The notes: generated by a model not told the origin, from the sequence alone. 64,000 nucleotides of DNA from Acholoe squamosa (GCA_949317995.1 OX439036.1:106867669-106931668); one strand, 5' to 3'; shown: positions 10,859-21,794, counted from the first letter of the stretch. Made by a program: numbers and translations.

Positions 10859-10904
10859 GTACTATTTCCAGATTTATCAAGCAGGTGCCAGTGGGTATGT
10901 TCAC

Positions 10905-11052
10905 CAACACTTAATTGTTGCATCAGGCCGACCCTCTAGGAGTGTATCAAATCCACAGCGTCGGCCCTGAATACAGCCCGGGCCCTGTTGAGCAACTCAC
11001 CAGTGCTGCCTTCATACATCATGTTGACCAATGGACTTGAACCATTAATGGA
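10905..11052 (+). mobile_element. FB foldback element, right half only
   Basis: Begins in the arm A/linker region (TGTTGCATCAGGCCGACCCT), includes the linker GGAGTGTATCAAATCC and a decayed arm B, and ends before TTAA at 11053-11056. Confidence 0.6.
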
Positions 11053-11056
11053 TTAA

Positions 11057-11335
11057 TGTGCCTTTAAAGCCTTTAAGGGGCATTTCCAAAGTAATTTTGG
11101 TCAGACTTGTGATAATGGACGCGATGTCTAATGTCCATGTCAGGTAGTAGTTAGCTGCCATGTGGTTATTATAGACACTACTTCTACCCCAACCACACAC
11201 ACCATGGTCCAATCAAACATGAAACACACACATGTATACACACAACATCAGACTACCGTAAAAACCTGCATATTTATAAACCACGTTCCAAGTAAAACCA
11301 TTTTAGAGGGTCACTGATTCCTAAAGGGGGCCCAT
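11057..11335. other. Unassigned intergenic DNA
   Basis: No repeat family or coding frame recognised. Confidence 0.35.
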
Positions 11336-11398
11336 GAATATGACCTTAGCTGTCGAAATGGCGTTAAACCTCTATTACTCACTACTCCTAAAGGGGGT
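11336..11398 (+). mobile_element. S1 retroposon, 3' end only
   Basis: Matches the 3' terminal ~60 bp of the S1 family: TGAATATGACCTTAGCTGTC, then GAAATGGCGTTAAACC and TCTATTACTCACTAC tail. 5'-truncated insertion, as expected of reverse-transcribed elements. Confidence 0.7.
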
Positions 11399-11401
11399 AT
11401 T

Positions 11402-11510
11402 CCACTGCTGTTGGTTGAGTGAATTTTCGCTAATCTGAGTATTCCTAATATTGCAAAGGTATAGATAAATTAGTCAAATTAGCGAAAATCCGTTTGACAG
11501 ACGGCAGTGG
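11402..11510. mobile_element. Small inverted-repeat (MITE-like) element
   Basis: Left limb CCACTGCTGTTGGTTGAGTG and ATTTTCGCTAAT is mirrored by ATTAGCGAAAAT and GACAGACGGCAGTGG on the right. About 109 bp in all; foldback with an AT-rich loop. Related to the decayed patch at 8243-8346. Confidence 0.6.
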
Positions 11511-11787
11511 ATTATCCGCTTAAATGATCTCTAGGAAGTGAGGATGTTGCTCAGACAGTATATAATAGACTATCACAAGGATTGCTGCCTTTTCAGACCC
11601 AAGGTGTGGCTTATACCAAAGGCGGGAACTCAAGGCACAGTTAATACATGGGTGTGTGTCTATACATGGGGTTTTACAGTATTGCCCAGATTGCCATGAG
11701 GGATGGGGTGAGGGAGAGGGGGGTTGTATATTGGTAAGGTCAGGGAGGACATGCTCTGATGCTAAATAGTGCAAGGGCTGTTGGTAA

Positions 11788-11857
11788 AGGATCTCTGGGA
11801 ATCGAACCGGGGCCTCTTTGTTTGTATGCAAGCATCAAACCACTAGACCAAGATCCT
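11788..11857 (-). pseudogene. tRNA-like sequence (tRNA pseudogene or SINE head)
   Basis: On the minus strand, a 70-nt cloverleaf-like unit: a perfect 7-bp acceptor stem (AGGATCT with AGATCCT), a consensus A box TGGTCTAGTGG (11840-11850) and a consensus B box GGTTCGATTCC (11798-11808). The anticodon stem and T stem pair only about 3 of 5 bp each. The best anticodon reading is ACA, not a standard cytosine-class Cys tRNA anticodon (GCA). This suggests a decayed tRNA or the 5' head of a tRNA-derived SINE rather than a working tRNA. Confidence 0.5.
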
Positions 11858-12599
11858 ATTGCTGACATCTCCACCTTCCACCTACAGCTGGATCGGTGTG
11901 ATACAAATGCTAGGTGGAGAGATTAGCCTCGGCCTATATGTGCACCTTGGATGGTATCTTGCCCCACCGCCCACAGGCGTGACATGCCTGGCACAGGTGG
12001 GCTGACAAGGGGAAATCCATCACCCTATTCTAGGTCAGATTTTAACCTGTGAACCTAGGCATTACTACTACCAGGTAGAACATGACAATCAGTTACATGC
12101 TGGATTGACATTAAAAAAAGAATGATGAAATTTGCCCCCTTCCCCCACCCAAGACCCCAAAATGCAAAAGAAAAACGATAAAGTAGCCTTACCTTACGTT
12201 ATCATTTGAAAGGCACAATTCATCATTGACAGGCCAGACGCCATATTTTAATGCAAGCGAGTTCTGTATAGTACATTGAATACAATCCAAGTCTAGCCTA
12301 CAATGCAATGCTTTCAAATGGTCTGCATTTGCAATCTCGGCAATGCTACCATTCACTCAATTGCCCAAAAACCCATTGAATCCAAGCGAAGCCGCATTTT
12401 GACCATACCAGCCACAGTTGGCTTTTTTTTAAAATTAGGTCTCTGCATTTATACAACCCTCCCACCAGACCAGCCACACACGCACATAGGGTATACCAAT
12501 AAATGCATACTGTGTGTTTTAGCAGTCTGAGAGCATTGCCTTCCATGTCAGGAAAGCTACGGCTGAAGCCATATTGAAGCCATATTAGATAGGGGCCCT
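11858..12599. other. Unassigned intergenic DNA
   Basis: Short overlapping frames near 12300-12550 on both strands, none with family resemblance. Confidence 0.35.
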
Positions 12600-12603
12600 T
12601 TAA

Positions 12604-12727
12604 CCAGTGAAGGGCTACTGATATATTCCTTCATAATGTGAATGCAGCCCTGGCATGTCTTTGCATCTGGACTGCACACAAGCACCATGGTCACCCTTTG
12701 GTGGTATGCAACATCATTTCTGTAGGG
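12604..12727 (+). mobile_element. FB foldback element, short decayed copy, TTAA-flanked
   Basis: TTAA at 12600-12603 and 12728-12731. Contains AGGGCTACTGAT and one decayed arm B (GAATGCAGCCCTGGCA ... CTGGACTGCAC). About 124 bp. Confidence 0.65.
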
Positions 12728-12734
12728 TTAATAT

Positions 12735-13010
12735 AATGTATGATGCCCTGGTGAGTAGACTACCGTAATGGCTCGTTTAAGCGCTGGGGTCTCAAATAAA
12801 CACCAGTCTTGTATAAGCGCCGGGGGTACAGGGTCACTGAAATTATCCTTAAGCACTAAAAACTCAAATAAGAGCTTGTCTCGTATAAGCGCTGGGGGTA
12901 CAGTGGGAATGAAATCAATGAGCGCCGGGGCGCTTTTACGGGCTACTACAGTAGTCAGGGCTGCATTCAAGCATCATGGCAGCCAATAGGCATTGATATA
13001 CGATGTGAGT
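12735..13010 (+). mobile_element. FB foldback remnant split by an M4 insertion
   Basis: Arm B left limb (ATGATGCCCTGGTGAGTAG, 12741-12758) and right limb (TCAGGGCTGCATTC, followed by AAGCATCATGGCAGCC, 12956-12984) are separated by the M4 element at 12759-12955. Without the insert the two limbs form one hairpin. Confidence 0.65.
12759..12955. mobile_element. M4 element (TAAGCGCC family), complete, nested in FB
   Basis: Best-defined M4 copy. Left end ACTACCGTAATGGCTCGTTT then AAGCGC; reverse complement of the right end gives ACTACTGTAGTAGCCCGTAA then AAGCGC, a terminal inverted repeat of about 26 bp with five mismatches. The interior holds repeated motifs GTATAAGCGCYGGGGGTACAG (12813 and 12879 regions). 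Non-coding. It lies in the hairpin loop of an FB arm. Confidence 0.7.
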
Positions 13011-13527
13011 TAAAAAGAGGATATTTGGCATCCGTCTACCACCCACCCACCCACCCACCTACCACCCTGCCCCCATCCATCCTCCTGCTTCTCTCGCCGT
13101 CCGCCAGGGGGCAGTAACTGTGATTACAGCACATGGTCCCGGGCCCCCCGGTGGTGATTTAGAATGCAGGGTACAGGGCACATGCAACCCTCATGCCTTT
13201 TTTTCTCCTCCCACCTCTGTGAACCAGCACTGCATGTTGCGTTCGCAGTGGCAACCAACCATTATGACATGAATTTGTGCCGAGCCCTCACATAGGTGCT
13301 GGTCCCTAATACGTACTTGTGTTGAGAGATATTGCAATAATATCAGGCATCATATTTTTTCCTATTTTCTTATTTTATCCTATTTTTTCAGCCATTTTTC
13401 CTATCTTTTTCCTATTTTCTCACCCAAAAAGCATTGAAATTCCTATTTTTATCCTATTTTTTGTATCAAAGAAATCCTATTATTTTCCTATATTTTTTTT
13501 TTTTACCAGAATGCCTGCAATTAATCT
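13011..13527. repeat. Simple T-rich tract (TTTTCCTATTTT)n within unassigned DNA
   Basis: 13350-13505 is built of imperfect TTTTCCTATTTT/ATCCTATTTTT units, giving a fortuitous Ile/Phe-rich frame. A (CCCA)n-like tract lies near 13042-13060. Nothing else recognised. Confidence 0.5.
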
Positions 13528-13612
13528 GCCCTAACAGGACCGCATGATGCCTCCAGGTCCATGTTAAATTTTGGCACTTTGGTTTGGATATGTACCAAGC
13601 CTGTAGATTTAT
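13528..13612 (+). mobile_element. FB2-type fragment
   Basis: Contains AGGACCGCATGATGCCTCCA followed by GGTCCATGTT, the left-end signature shared with 36381, 40564 and 45216. Only the left end remains. Confidence 0.5.
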
Positions 13613-13615
13613 TCT

Positions 13616-13784
13616 CAGTGGTGGATCCAGAATTTTGAAAAGGAGGAGGCACGTTTCTGTTTTAGGCTCTACTTCTCACCAAATTTAAGGCCTAATATAG
13701 GTAAATAAACTCCAGGTATTAAACTACAGCCAAAAAGGAGGGGGGGGGGGCGTGCCCCCGCACTCCACTCTAAATCCACCACTG
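13616..13784 (+). mobile_element. M1 element (CAGTGGCGG family) with 5-bp target duplication
   Basis: Left end CAGTGGTGGATCCAGAATTT, right end CTCTAAATCCACCACTG. ATTCT occurs at 13611-13615 and 13785-13789. A G-run of 10 or more lies near 13740. Ends and length (169 bp) match 26641-26807. Confidence 0.8.
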
Positions 13785-13789
13785 ATTCT

Positions 13790-14136
13790 GCATCAAAGAA
13801 TTCTGTAATCGACTCTTTACGATTGCATGGAATCCGGTCCCTATGGACGCCTATTGAGATTTTGAAGCCTGAAAGTACCAGTATGATATAATGAAGGATG
13901 AGCTGGGTCCCACTAGCATACATACCTATAGGGACACATCCGGGTCAGTTTAATTACTGGTGTCCCTGGGACCACCCACCCTCTCTGACATAGCTACGCT
14001 TTTAATTAGCTCAAACCTCTAAGTTACCAACATTTATCATACAAAAGACATCCTCTGAGGTCCAGTTCTATTTCAAACTCAGAGGTGGTATTGTAAGGAG
14101 TAGGTAAGGAGAACCCCAGCTTTAACTGCGCTGTAA
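13790..14136. other. Unassigned intergenic DNA
   Basis: No repeat family or coding frame recognised. Confidence 0.35.
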
Positions 14137-14336
14137 TTTACAAGGGATCCTCTTAATACTGACCAGTGGACCACTGTAATTGGAAAGCACTGAACCAGTG
14201 TAGGATTTACAAGAAGCCCCAGACGTGGCAGTATGGTGGTACACATATGTACAAGAGATCTGTAAAATAACAAAGGATCTCTGGCAACTTCTGGACGAGG
14301 AATGCACCATTATTTTTGACATTTCTTTTTTACAGT
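14137..14336 (+). mobile_element. M3 element (CACTGTAAA family)
   Basis: Family core blocks in order: ACAAGGGATCCTCTTAATAC, GACCAGTGGACCACTGTAAT, AAGAAGCCCCAGACGTGGCA, AACAAAGGATCTCTGGCAAC and an end reading TTTTTTACAGT. Left TIR eroded to GCGCTGTAA. Confidence 0.7.
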
Positions 14337-15389
14337 AACAGCAGGTGGTGCCAGAGCAGTATTTGTGACATGTACTGGGAGAAGGGGTCTTAGAACCCCC
14401 TGCACTAAGCCCCATTTTCGCAGATCGTGTCACATTTGAGCAAATCCATTTAGTAGGAGCAGCTCTGCATCATTAGCATGGTGAATATAGCGGTACTTCA
14501 TCACAGCTACCCTTTAAATGGGGCTCATAATGTTTTTACAAGATTGGCATGATGCAGGCTTGGCCAGTGCTGCGTTGGTTCAACAAAATAAACTGGAAGC
14601 CTTGCCTTTTTTAGACCTCACATGTCAGACATTGCCTTTACGGAGTTATTACAGCATCATGTCACATTTTGAACTAAGGACATGGCATCAGAACCAGCAG
14701 TGAACCCATCCCCAATACAATGCGTCTAGCCTAGGGTGGGGCCGGGGGGTGAGGCTTCATCTAGGCCTATGCCTAGGGTGAGGCTTTGTTTAGGCCTAAG
14801 CCTACTGACATTGTCAGGTGGACACATTAAGAATTAGGCGAAGGCTGAGAAGGCTGACACTCTGGTATTGTAAACCCATAGCAACAGCTAATATCCAGCC
14901 AAGTGCACACATGTGCACCCTTCAATGATTCTACTTTTTGCTTTTATTCCTGTATAACCCTTGCCATTCTGGGTATAGTAACATTTTCATCAGAATGTCT
15001 AGGACTGCAGCTATCACATTGAAAATTGCAGAAATACATACACGCGTCATCGACCCCTTGTAGCAGCCGCCTCCCTACGCTGCCATGTTTAAGCACTTAA
15101 CTTTCAAGAAGAGCCAGTTTGATTTTAGAATTATCGGTCCAACGTGCCTGTAGATTCCTCAATTTTTTGTCTTGGGTATAACCATGTGCTATTAAATTAC
15201 AATCTATTCAAGGCGATTTGATGTGTACTTTTCATAGAGCTAGACTTACATCCATTTAAACCAGTATGTCCAGTGTTAGTATTAGGGTGTATATCTGTAA
15301 AAGCACGACCATCCCCAGCAGCCCTGGATCTCTTTGATCCTCCCTCCCCTACCTGCCTGGCGCCTCCATGTCTGGATCAAACCCTATAC
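14337..15389. other. Unassigned intergenic DNA
   Basis: 14740-14800 has a short duplicated phrase (CCTAGGGTGRGGCTTYRTYTAGGCCTA). A very decayed FB-like phrase is near 14515-14575. No coding sequence supported. Confidence 0.35.
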
Positions 15390-16090
15390 CTGCCTCAGCC
15401 TTGCCAACATGTAGGCACACACACCCAGCACAGACACTGTACAACTCTATACCTGCCTCAACCCTCCCAACATGTATGCAAACACCCCCCACACAGACAC
15501 TGTACAACTCTATACCTACCTCAGCCCTCCCAACATGTAGGCACACACACACCCCACACAGACACTGTACAACTCTATACCTGCCTCAGCCCTGCCAACG
15601 TGTAGGCACACACACCCCACACAGACACTGTACAACTCTATACCTGCCTCAGCCCTGCCAACATGAAGGCACACACACCCCACACAGACACTGTACAACT
15701 CTATACCTGCCTCAGCCCTGCCAACGTGTAGGCACACACACCCCACACAGACACTGTACAACTCTATACCTGCCTCAGCCCTCCTAACATGTAGGCACAC
15801 ACACCCCACACAGACACTGTACAACTCTATACCTACCTCAGCCCTCCCAACATGTAGGCACACACACACCCCACACAGACACTGTACAACTCTATACCTG
15901 CCTCAGCCCTCCCAACATGAAGGCACACACACCCCACACAGACACTGTACAACTCTATACCTGCCTCAGCCCTGCCAACATGTAGGCACACACACCCCAC
16001 ACAGACACTGTACAACTCTATACCTACCTCAACCCTCCCAACATGTAGGCACACACACCCCACACAGACACTGTACAACCCTATACCTGC
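15390..16090. repeat. 63-bp minisatellite, about 11 units
   Basis: Unit landmarks TGTAGGCACACACACCCCAC, then ACAGACACTGTACAACTCTA and TACCTGCCTCAGCCCTSCCA. Unit starts at 15601, 15664 and 15727 give a 63-bp period. Because 63 is a multiple of three and the unit lacks stops in several frames, long open frames appear on both strands (for example repeats of VGRAEAGIELYSVCVGCVCL on the minus strand). There is no start context or variation pattern favouring a protein. Most units differ at a few positions only (ACGTGTAGG, ACATGAAGG, ACCTACCTC variants). Confidence 0.9.
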
Positions 16091-16669
16091 CAAATGATCA
16101 AATCTTTACAACTGCCTACATGGGCTATTTTCACCATTGCGGCTTAATTCTGACAGGAAATTAAATATTTTTCAGAAGTCTTTAATGCTTTGGAAAATGT
16201 AAAGCTTTCATCTTTAACAGATTTTGTACAAAATTGGTATCAATTACTTCCTCAAACATTCCCCATTAAGTGAGATTGTGATCAGAAATGTCACTCTTCC
16301 TGGTTCACCACTAATTCCTATTTTTGTGTAGAGATTAGTATATTAACAATGTTGATTTCCTGGACAAAGGTGTCCATAAACGTAGACTTTCCTGGTTTTC
16401 GTCCGCCAATGAGTGACATCACTGTAGTGATATACAGATTAATGAAATAATATTGAAGAGGCATAGACTTTAGCCAAATGCATGAGACCTGACTGGGTCA
16501 CTTCATATACACACATAACCCATCCATATCCCCGGCTATGTTCACTCATTATCGCCCATAATGACTTGCACTAAGTCACTGCCTGCTACCATATGAAAAG
16601 GGAGGAAGTAGCACCTGCTGGTCCTAACATGGTGTATTAATAGCTACGTGACACAGCATCATTCACACG
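16091..16669. other. Unassigned DNA with an FB2-like patch
   Basis: 16357-16440 (TCCTGGACAAAGGTGTCC, GGTTTTCGTCCGCCAATGAG, TGACATC) is similar to 36505-36570 inside the FB2 copy at 36381. Rest unassigned. Confidence 0.4.
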
Positions 16670-16920
16670 ACTTCCATATGAACAGTGGGCACACCAGATT
16701 TGTAAAAGGCAAGAAACTCGAGGTTTCTTTGTGACATGAGGTGAGCATGTGGACCGAGGCATACATGCTTGTTTTCATGGGATTCTCCCCGCAGTTAACC
16801 GTGTCTGAGTAATCAAAGGTGGTGGTGTCTCTGGCTCGGCCTATGGGACCAGCCAAATAGAAGAACACTAGCTATCCTTCATGAAGAGTATGGGAACGAA
16901 GCCTTGGTAGTAGTTTTCCC
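16670..16920 (+). mobile_element. S2 retroposon, partial copy
   Basis: Collinear with 33488-33765: CCATATGAACAGTGGGCACA, CCAGATTTGTAAAAGGC, GTGAGCATGTGG, TACATGCTTGTTTTCATGGG, TTCTCCCCGCAGTTAACC, GGCCTATGGGACCAGCCAAA, ACACTAGCTATCCTTC and GTAGTTTTCCCCCTC. The 3' tail with CAAA repeats found at 33934 is missing here. Confidence 0.7.
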
Positions 16921-17620
16921 CCTCACCAGATGCTGAATCTACTAATGGTAAGAAGTCTATTTCTAAGAATTGCTAGAAGCCACAACATCAATACTTTTCA
17001 ATGACACTGCTGAAAGATAGGGATTAGGGTGGTGCTATCCAACTTCTACTTGGGGTTTAAGAGGGGGGGGGCGAATCCATCTTAGCCTCAGCACCCCACA
17101 CACCTTTCTCTGTCCATACTCACTTACTGGAGTGGAATTGGGGGTGCCATATGGGTCCAAGTGTTTGTGTCTGTGGGGGGGGGGGGTAGGAGGGTAGTCA
17201 TCACTTAAATCTGCAAGTCTTGATACCATTCCCTCCTCCCCCTTCCACCTCACCCCTATGTCTAGGGAGTAGTAGCCCTAGCCCCTCCAACAAGTCTCAT
17301 TCTCAGTTCAAGCTGCGTATGATTGCCCCCCTCCCCTCACTCTTTTGTACCCTCCAACCATCTATAGCTAGGACCTATAGCTAGAGCCTGTAGCTAGGAC
17401 CAACCCCTCGCTCTCACTCTGGGGAGCCCTGGTCCATTCTCAACTCCAGTATCTTTCCCAGTGTAGTGCCTGTCTATGTTTGAAAGCAACCTACCATTTC
17501 CCCCACCCTTACCCCATCCCCCCCACCCCCAACCCTGGGTATCCCTGGCCCCGCCCCTCCTCCAGTCTCCCACCCACCACCCCTCCTGTTCCCACATGGT
17601 AGCAGTACCCTGCAGCATGT
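16921..17620. other. C/G-rich unassigned DNA
   Basis: Several G or C runs (17063, 17175) and CCACC-rich sequence. Frames are Pro/Gly-rich by composition. No gene supported. Confidence 0.35.
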
Positions 17621-19290
17621 TCTTCCCACATTCACTGCCACTACTACTCCACGGCCATTCATACTGGATCACTCTCCCCACTAGGATAGTAGTGGTAGAA
17701 TCAGCTAGACTCTCCTCCAACCTTCTACCACTAGGACCTCCATGGGATTTGATTTTTACACTTGAGGGACAATCTATGATCATGAGATTAGGTGGTGCTT
17801 TCTACCATCTACTCATAGGAAGAGCTATGTTAAGCTGTATCATGGATTATAAGTGTCTTGAGTAGGCATGGTGCCAGGCTCAGCTAACCTGAAGATTCCT
17901 ACCATCAGGAAGGCCATGGGTTAGGGTGATGTTACTAACTCCTATTATAAGCTATAGTCAGTTAGATCATGGAGTATTGATGTCTGTCTTGGGTGTGGAG
18001 CCAGTCTCAATCAAGGTTCTACTCTAAGAGACACTGGTCACAATGCCATATCAAGTGTCTATGATCTAGGACTGGATGTAAGTAGAATTCTATAGGGTTC
18101 AATAGGATACTGGAGTGCCCCATGGTATTGGCACTAGAGGGTGGGTACATGTCACTGCCAGACTACTCTCAATCCTCCTGAGCTGTGGATTTGGAAGGAG
18201 TTGTCTATAGCTATTGATACTAAATAACTCCCCATGTCTTTCCCAGCCAGACCACCTCCCCAGCTACATCAAGGAGTTGTCTATACCCATTGATGCTCAG
18301 TTGGTCCTTGCCAGACTTCCACTCTGAGGCCATTGAGACTGAATCACATCTCTAATCTTGCCAGATGTCCTCTACCACTCACAGGAGTTGTATCTATAAC
18401 CAGCCAATGGTATTAGGACTTCTGCCAGGTCCTTCTAGTGAAGCACCGAGATTGGTTATGAAGCTATTGATTTGAGGAATTGTAATCATAGCCACACCCT
18501 TTTCATGGGGAGACAAGGAGTGTCACTGCTAGTCTATACCCATTGATATGGCTCAGCGATGCCACACTCCAAAAGTGCCAACTAACCAGTGCCAGTCACC
18601 GGCCTTGGGCTGAGGAACTAGCTATACACTCCATCCATGCCGGGAAGTTCTCATTACCGCCACACTCCTAATTCCAGTAATTGGTAACGGTCGCAGTAGC
18701 CGACCAAAGAGACTTAGCTTTGTCCCTACACTCCATTGATACTGGGGTAGCTCTAATCACTGCCAGACCCTTCCATTGCAGGGGCTTGGTATATATCCAC
18801 CATTGATACTGAAGACCTACACATCACCCGCCAATCAGCCTCAAACCCACTGCCAAACTAGCTATAGGAAAGGAAGAAAGTGTGTTCAGACCATTGATGC
18901 TTGGAATCTACTCCACTCACTCTCCCATTTCCAGCCTCATCAACAGGCCAGGGGAGGGGCATTCTTTGTGTACCTTTGATATCGAATACCTACCATTTAT
19001 GAAGCATAAACACCTGCTGTTACTCCAAGGCTATGTCAGTCTCACTACACAAGCCATGGGAGGAGTTGTCTATACATGTACACGCCACTTGGTAACTCCC
19101 ATCAATCCTAAACCCTCTCTAGGCACCAATCAGGCAGTGATGGGAATAGGCAATGGCCAGCTGTTATCCATTCCACCTGTGGGGAAGTTTAGTAAAGCTG
19201 AATAGAACATGGATGCCTAACATTGCTCCAATATTTCAAAGCAAGAAGGCTGGCGTGTCGCCCATAACTTCAGACTCATCCCCATTTAAG
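17621..19290. repeat. Very degenerate tandem repeat with GAGTTGTCTATA landmarks
   Basis: The phrase GGAGTTGTCTATA.CCATTGAT..T recurs at 18197, 18271, 18382 (loose), 18530 (loose) and 19058, usually followed within about 60 bp by a CTGCCAGAC or TTGCCAGAC phrase. Units of roughly 75-115 bp, too diverged to count reliably. Not coding. Confidence 0.4.
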
Positions 19291-19295
19291 ACTGT

Positions 19296-19296
<1 letters not shown>

Positions 19297-19362
<66 letters not shown>
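19297..19362. repeat. (AT)n microsatellite
   Basis: Uninterrupted TA repeats of about 33 units. The Tyr-Ile frame across it is meaningless. Confidence 0.95.
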
Positions 19363-19366
<4 letters not shown>

Positions 19367-19653
19367 CTAGATATCCCCTCTAGAATCTGTGTCAGAAGCC
19401 CTCTCTCCACAACCTATTACAGCTTGATAAGGAGGGTCAATGCCCATTGACACCAGTGGACTCATAGTTCGTCCTTTCAATGTCCAATATCCTATACAAT
19501 TAGGAGGTGTCAGTAAAACAACAGTTCTGCCCGTGTCCAAGAAATTATAGATTTAGAAGGAGGTGTCAGTCAGTGAGTGTCAGTGTTGGATGAGTGTGTG
19601 GGGGAGCCCTGCTGCTGTTACTGGCTGCTGCTCACTCTGCCGCTGGAAGTGTG

Positions 19654-20003
19654 TAAGGCCAGGTGGGCCACCATGGAGGAGGGGAGAGAGCTATTATCAT
19701 GTTCAGGAATCGATCACTACTAGTACTGTGTGTCTGATACCAGGTGGATTAGGGTTGTGATCTAGGAAGTTCATGTGTGTGGTTAGCCTTTTTGGATTTT
19801 GAATGAACCTGGAGACATCTTCATAGGATCTGTGGACAGACACTCCATCGTCAGGCCAGGTGCGCCACCATGTAGGAGAGGAGAGAGATATCATCATGTT
19901 CAGGAATTGATCACTTGTACTGTGTCTGATACCCGGGCTGATACCAAGTGGATTAGGGCTGTGATCTAGGAGGGCTGTGAGTGTGGTTATAGCCCATGTG
20001 GAT
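19654..20003. repeat. Direct duplication, ~197-bp period
   Basis: AGGCCAGGTGGGCCACCATG (19656) recurs as AGGCCAGGTGCGCCACCATG (19853), each followed by GGAGAGAG, ATCATGTTCAGGAATYGATC, GATACCxxG and GGTGGATTAGGGTTGTGATC (or AGTGGATTAGGGCTGTGATC). Two diverged units. No coding function supported. Confidence 0.8.
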
Positions 20004-20616
20004 ATATTTGAAAGCATCAGCAGCATTTGATCTGTAGACTACATTCGGAAGAGGATTCTTATCCATCTGTGTTTTATAGTCTGGAATAGGTATTATCTAT
20101 TGAGACACATTTGATCTATCTGACACCAATGTTGTAGTGGTATTAGGTTGACCATTAGCCTGAATGGGTATCGTTTACAGTGGCTTATGCCAAGTCTTAG
20201 TTCACAGAGGAGGTGCTTCCTCACCCCCAAAAGCCATTGTAATTCCTCAGGAACTCAAAAACCTTACTATGGTATAGAGTGACATCTCAAGAATCTACTC
20301 GCCTCTAGTAGTATAACCTGGGAGTATGATAAAACACATTTAATTGGAAGTGGCTAGAGATCAGCCGTCACAGCATCATCAGGGATTTGTACATTTTTGC
20401 TGTGCTTTGAAGTAGTGGAGAAATAAATGATTGGATGCACACTTTGTTATAAGGATTTACCTGATACCTGCCTCACCTGGAATCCCTGTAATAAACGAAG
20501 TCTCTTGGCTCTGTCCTTGGAATTCGTCTTGTACCCCTGGGTCCCAAGATGGGATTGATAGCAAGATGCGGCGCACACTGAGCAAACTGAATTGTTCCTA
20601 CACTCAGCAAGCAGGA
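20004..20616. other. Unassigned intergenic DNA
   Basis: No repeat family or coding frame recognised. Confidence 0.35.
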
Positions 20617-20890
20617 TGAATTATCAATTGACAAGATAATCCCCTGTATTCACTCCCGATTTCTTATGGTGCAACTGGTACCCATCGTGATAGCCATTAT
20701 CAACGCTCAACTCTCAAGGTACCAGATTAAACAATGGCGGCCCCCACTGTGGGTCATGTAAATGAGGAATAGCTTACTAGCTCGATGGATTATCAATCAA
20801 TGAAATAATTCCCCCTATTCACTGCGGGAATCTTAGGGGGCAACTGGTATCCAACAGATAACCCTTATCAGTGATAGCCGCTGGTAACCA
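20617..20890. repeat. Direct duplication, ~169-bp period
   Basis: ATTATCAATTGACAAGATAA at 20620 and ATTATCAATCAATGAAATAA at 20789 begin two units that both continue with CCCCTRTATTCACT, CAACTGGTAYCCA and GATAGCC. The second unit leads into the candidate exon region. Confidence 0.75.
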
Positions 20891-20943
20891 GCTCCAACAA
20901 TGGCTGCAGCTACTGGATATCCGACAACCTCAGTATAGACAAG

Positions 20944-21145
20944 ATGTGGCAGTATAATAAGACATGTCCCCAGGAGCGGGATGGGCAGGGGAACACCACC
21001 CCTGCTGGGGGTGAGAGTGGTGATACTACTACTCACACCCCACAGACAGTGGAGTTAGATAATGCTATGGTACCAACCATTGTATTCAGTGAGGATTTAA
21101 CACTGAGGAAACTTAAAGGCATCCTCAGGAATGCCAGGAGGGAAG
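20944..21145 (+). CDS. Candidate coding exon of an unrecognised gene (weak)
   Basis: An ATG-initiated open stretch whose end sits on a consensus donor (GGGAAG then GTAAGA, splice at 21145/21146). The frame is open upstream to 20878. The composition looks more protein-like than other frames in the window: a hydrophilic N-part rich in Gly, Thr and Gln, then MVPTIVFSEDLTLRKLKGIL and a basic RNARREG end, suggesting an amphipathic charged helix. I do not recognise a family. No matching acceptor or second exon could be traced, and the region lies beside a decayed duplication, so chance is quite possible. Confidence 0.25.
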
Positions 21146-21543
21146 GTAAGAAAGATGAGACTTATTTCATATCAGGTTAAAAGTTTAGGATTTGCCTCCT
21201 TATTTTAACTACCTTCTCAGGTAAAGAGTTGCAGATTCACTTTGAAATGATATACTTACTTATTTTAGCTAGGTTTAGGTTAGGTTATGTTTACTTATTT
21301 CAGTTAGAAAGGCTCAGACTTGCCTACTTATTCTAAAATAGACAGGTCAAAATAATTTATCTACTATATTTAATACCTACAAAAAATGTCTGTGTGTGCT
21401 CAGGTACATGCATAAGATTTTACCTGTGCGAGGCACAAAAGATGTTCTAAGAGAGTCCAGACCTGTTTGGATGTGTGGAAGTATGACTTTATACGTCAGG
21501 TATTGTCTATGATATATCCAATTTCCTCCAGGTAAAGACACCG
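21146..21543. other. Unassigned DNA downstream of the candidate exon
   Basis: Loosely repeated CTTATTTTA/CTTGCCTACTTATT phrases at 21200-21340. Otherwise nothing recognised. Confidence 0.35.
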
Positions 21544-21547
21544 TTAA

Positions 21548-21794
21548 CCCATTAAGGATGGTTTACCCATTATTAGTGCATCCTGCTCATTTGTCACCCT
21601 GGTACCCCAATGAAGTGCTTACAAGTCACCATTACTTCATTGGTGCTTCATGCCGACCCCCCCCCCCCCACCTGGAGAGTATCAACCCTGCAGGGTCGGC
21701 ATGATGTATGGATGCAGTTATGGCGAATTACGCACCAGTGGTGCATTAGTGCATTATAGCGACTTATAGTTAATGCGCTATCAGCCCTTGAGGG
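21548..21794 (+). mobile_element. FB foldback element, two arms
   Basis: TTAA at 21544-21547, right flank decayed to TTAC. Arm A CCCCAATGAAGTGCTTACAA then GTCACCATTACTTCATTGGT (about 21605-21645); a C-run of 13 or more sits in the linker at about 21657; arm B decayed. Confidence 0.75.

Noticed and set aside
15273..16093. Repeat protein encoded by the 63-bp minisatellite
   Set aside because: Open on both strands because the unit is a multiple of three without stops; no start context or signal peptide supports expression.
19153..19383. Frame ending in repeated Tyr-Ile (also at 27004 and 51619)
   Set aside because: Translation of (AT)n microsatellites, not protein.
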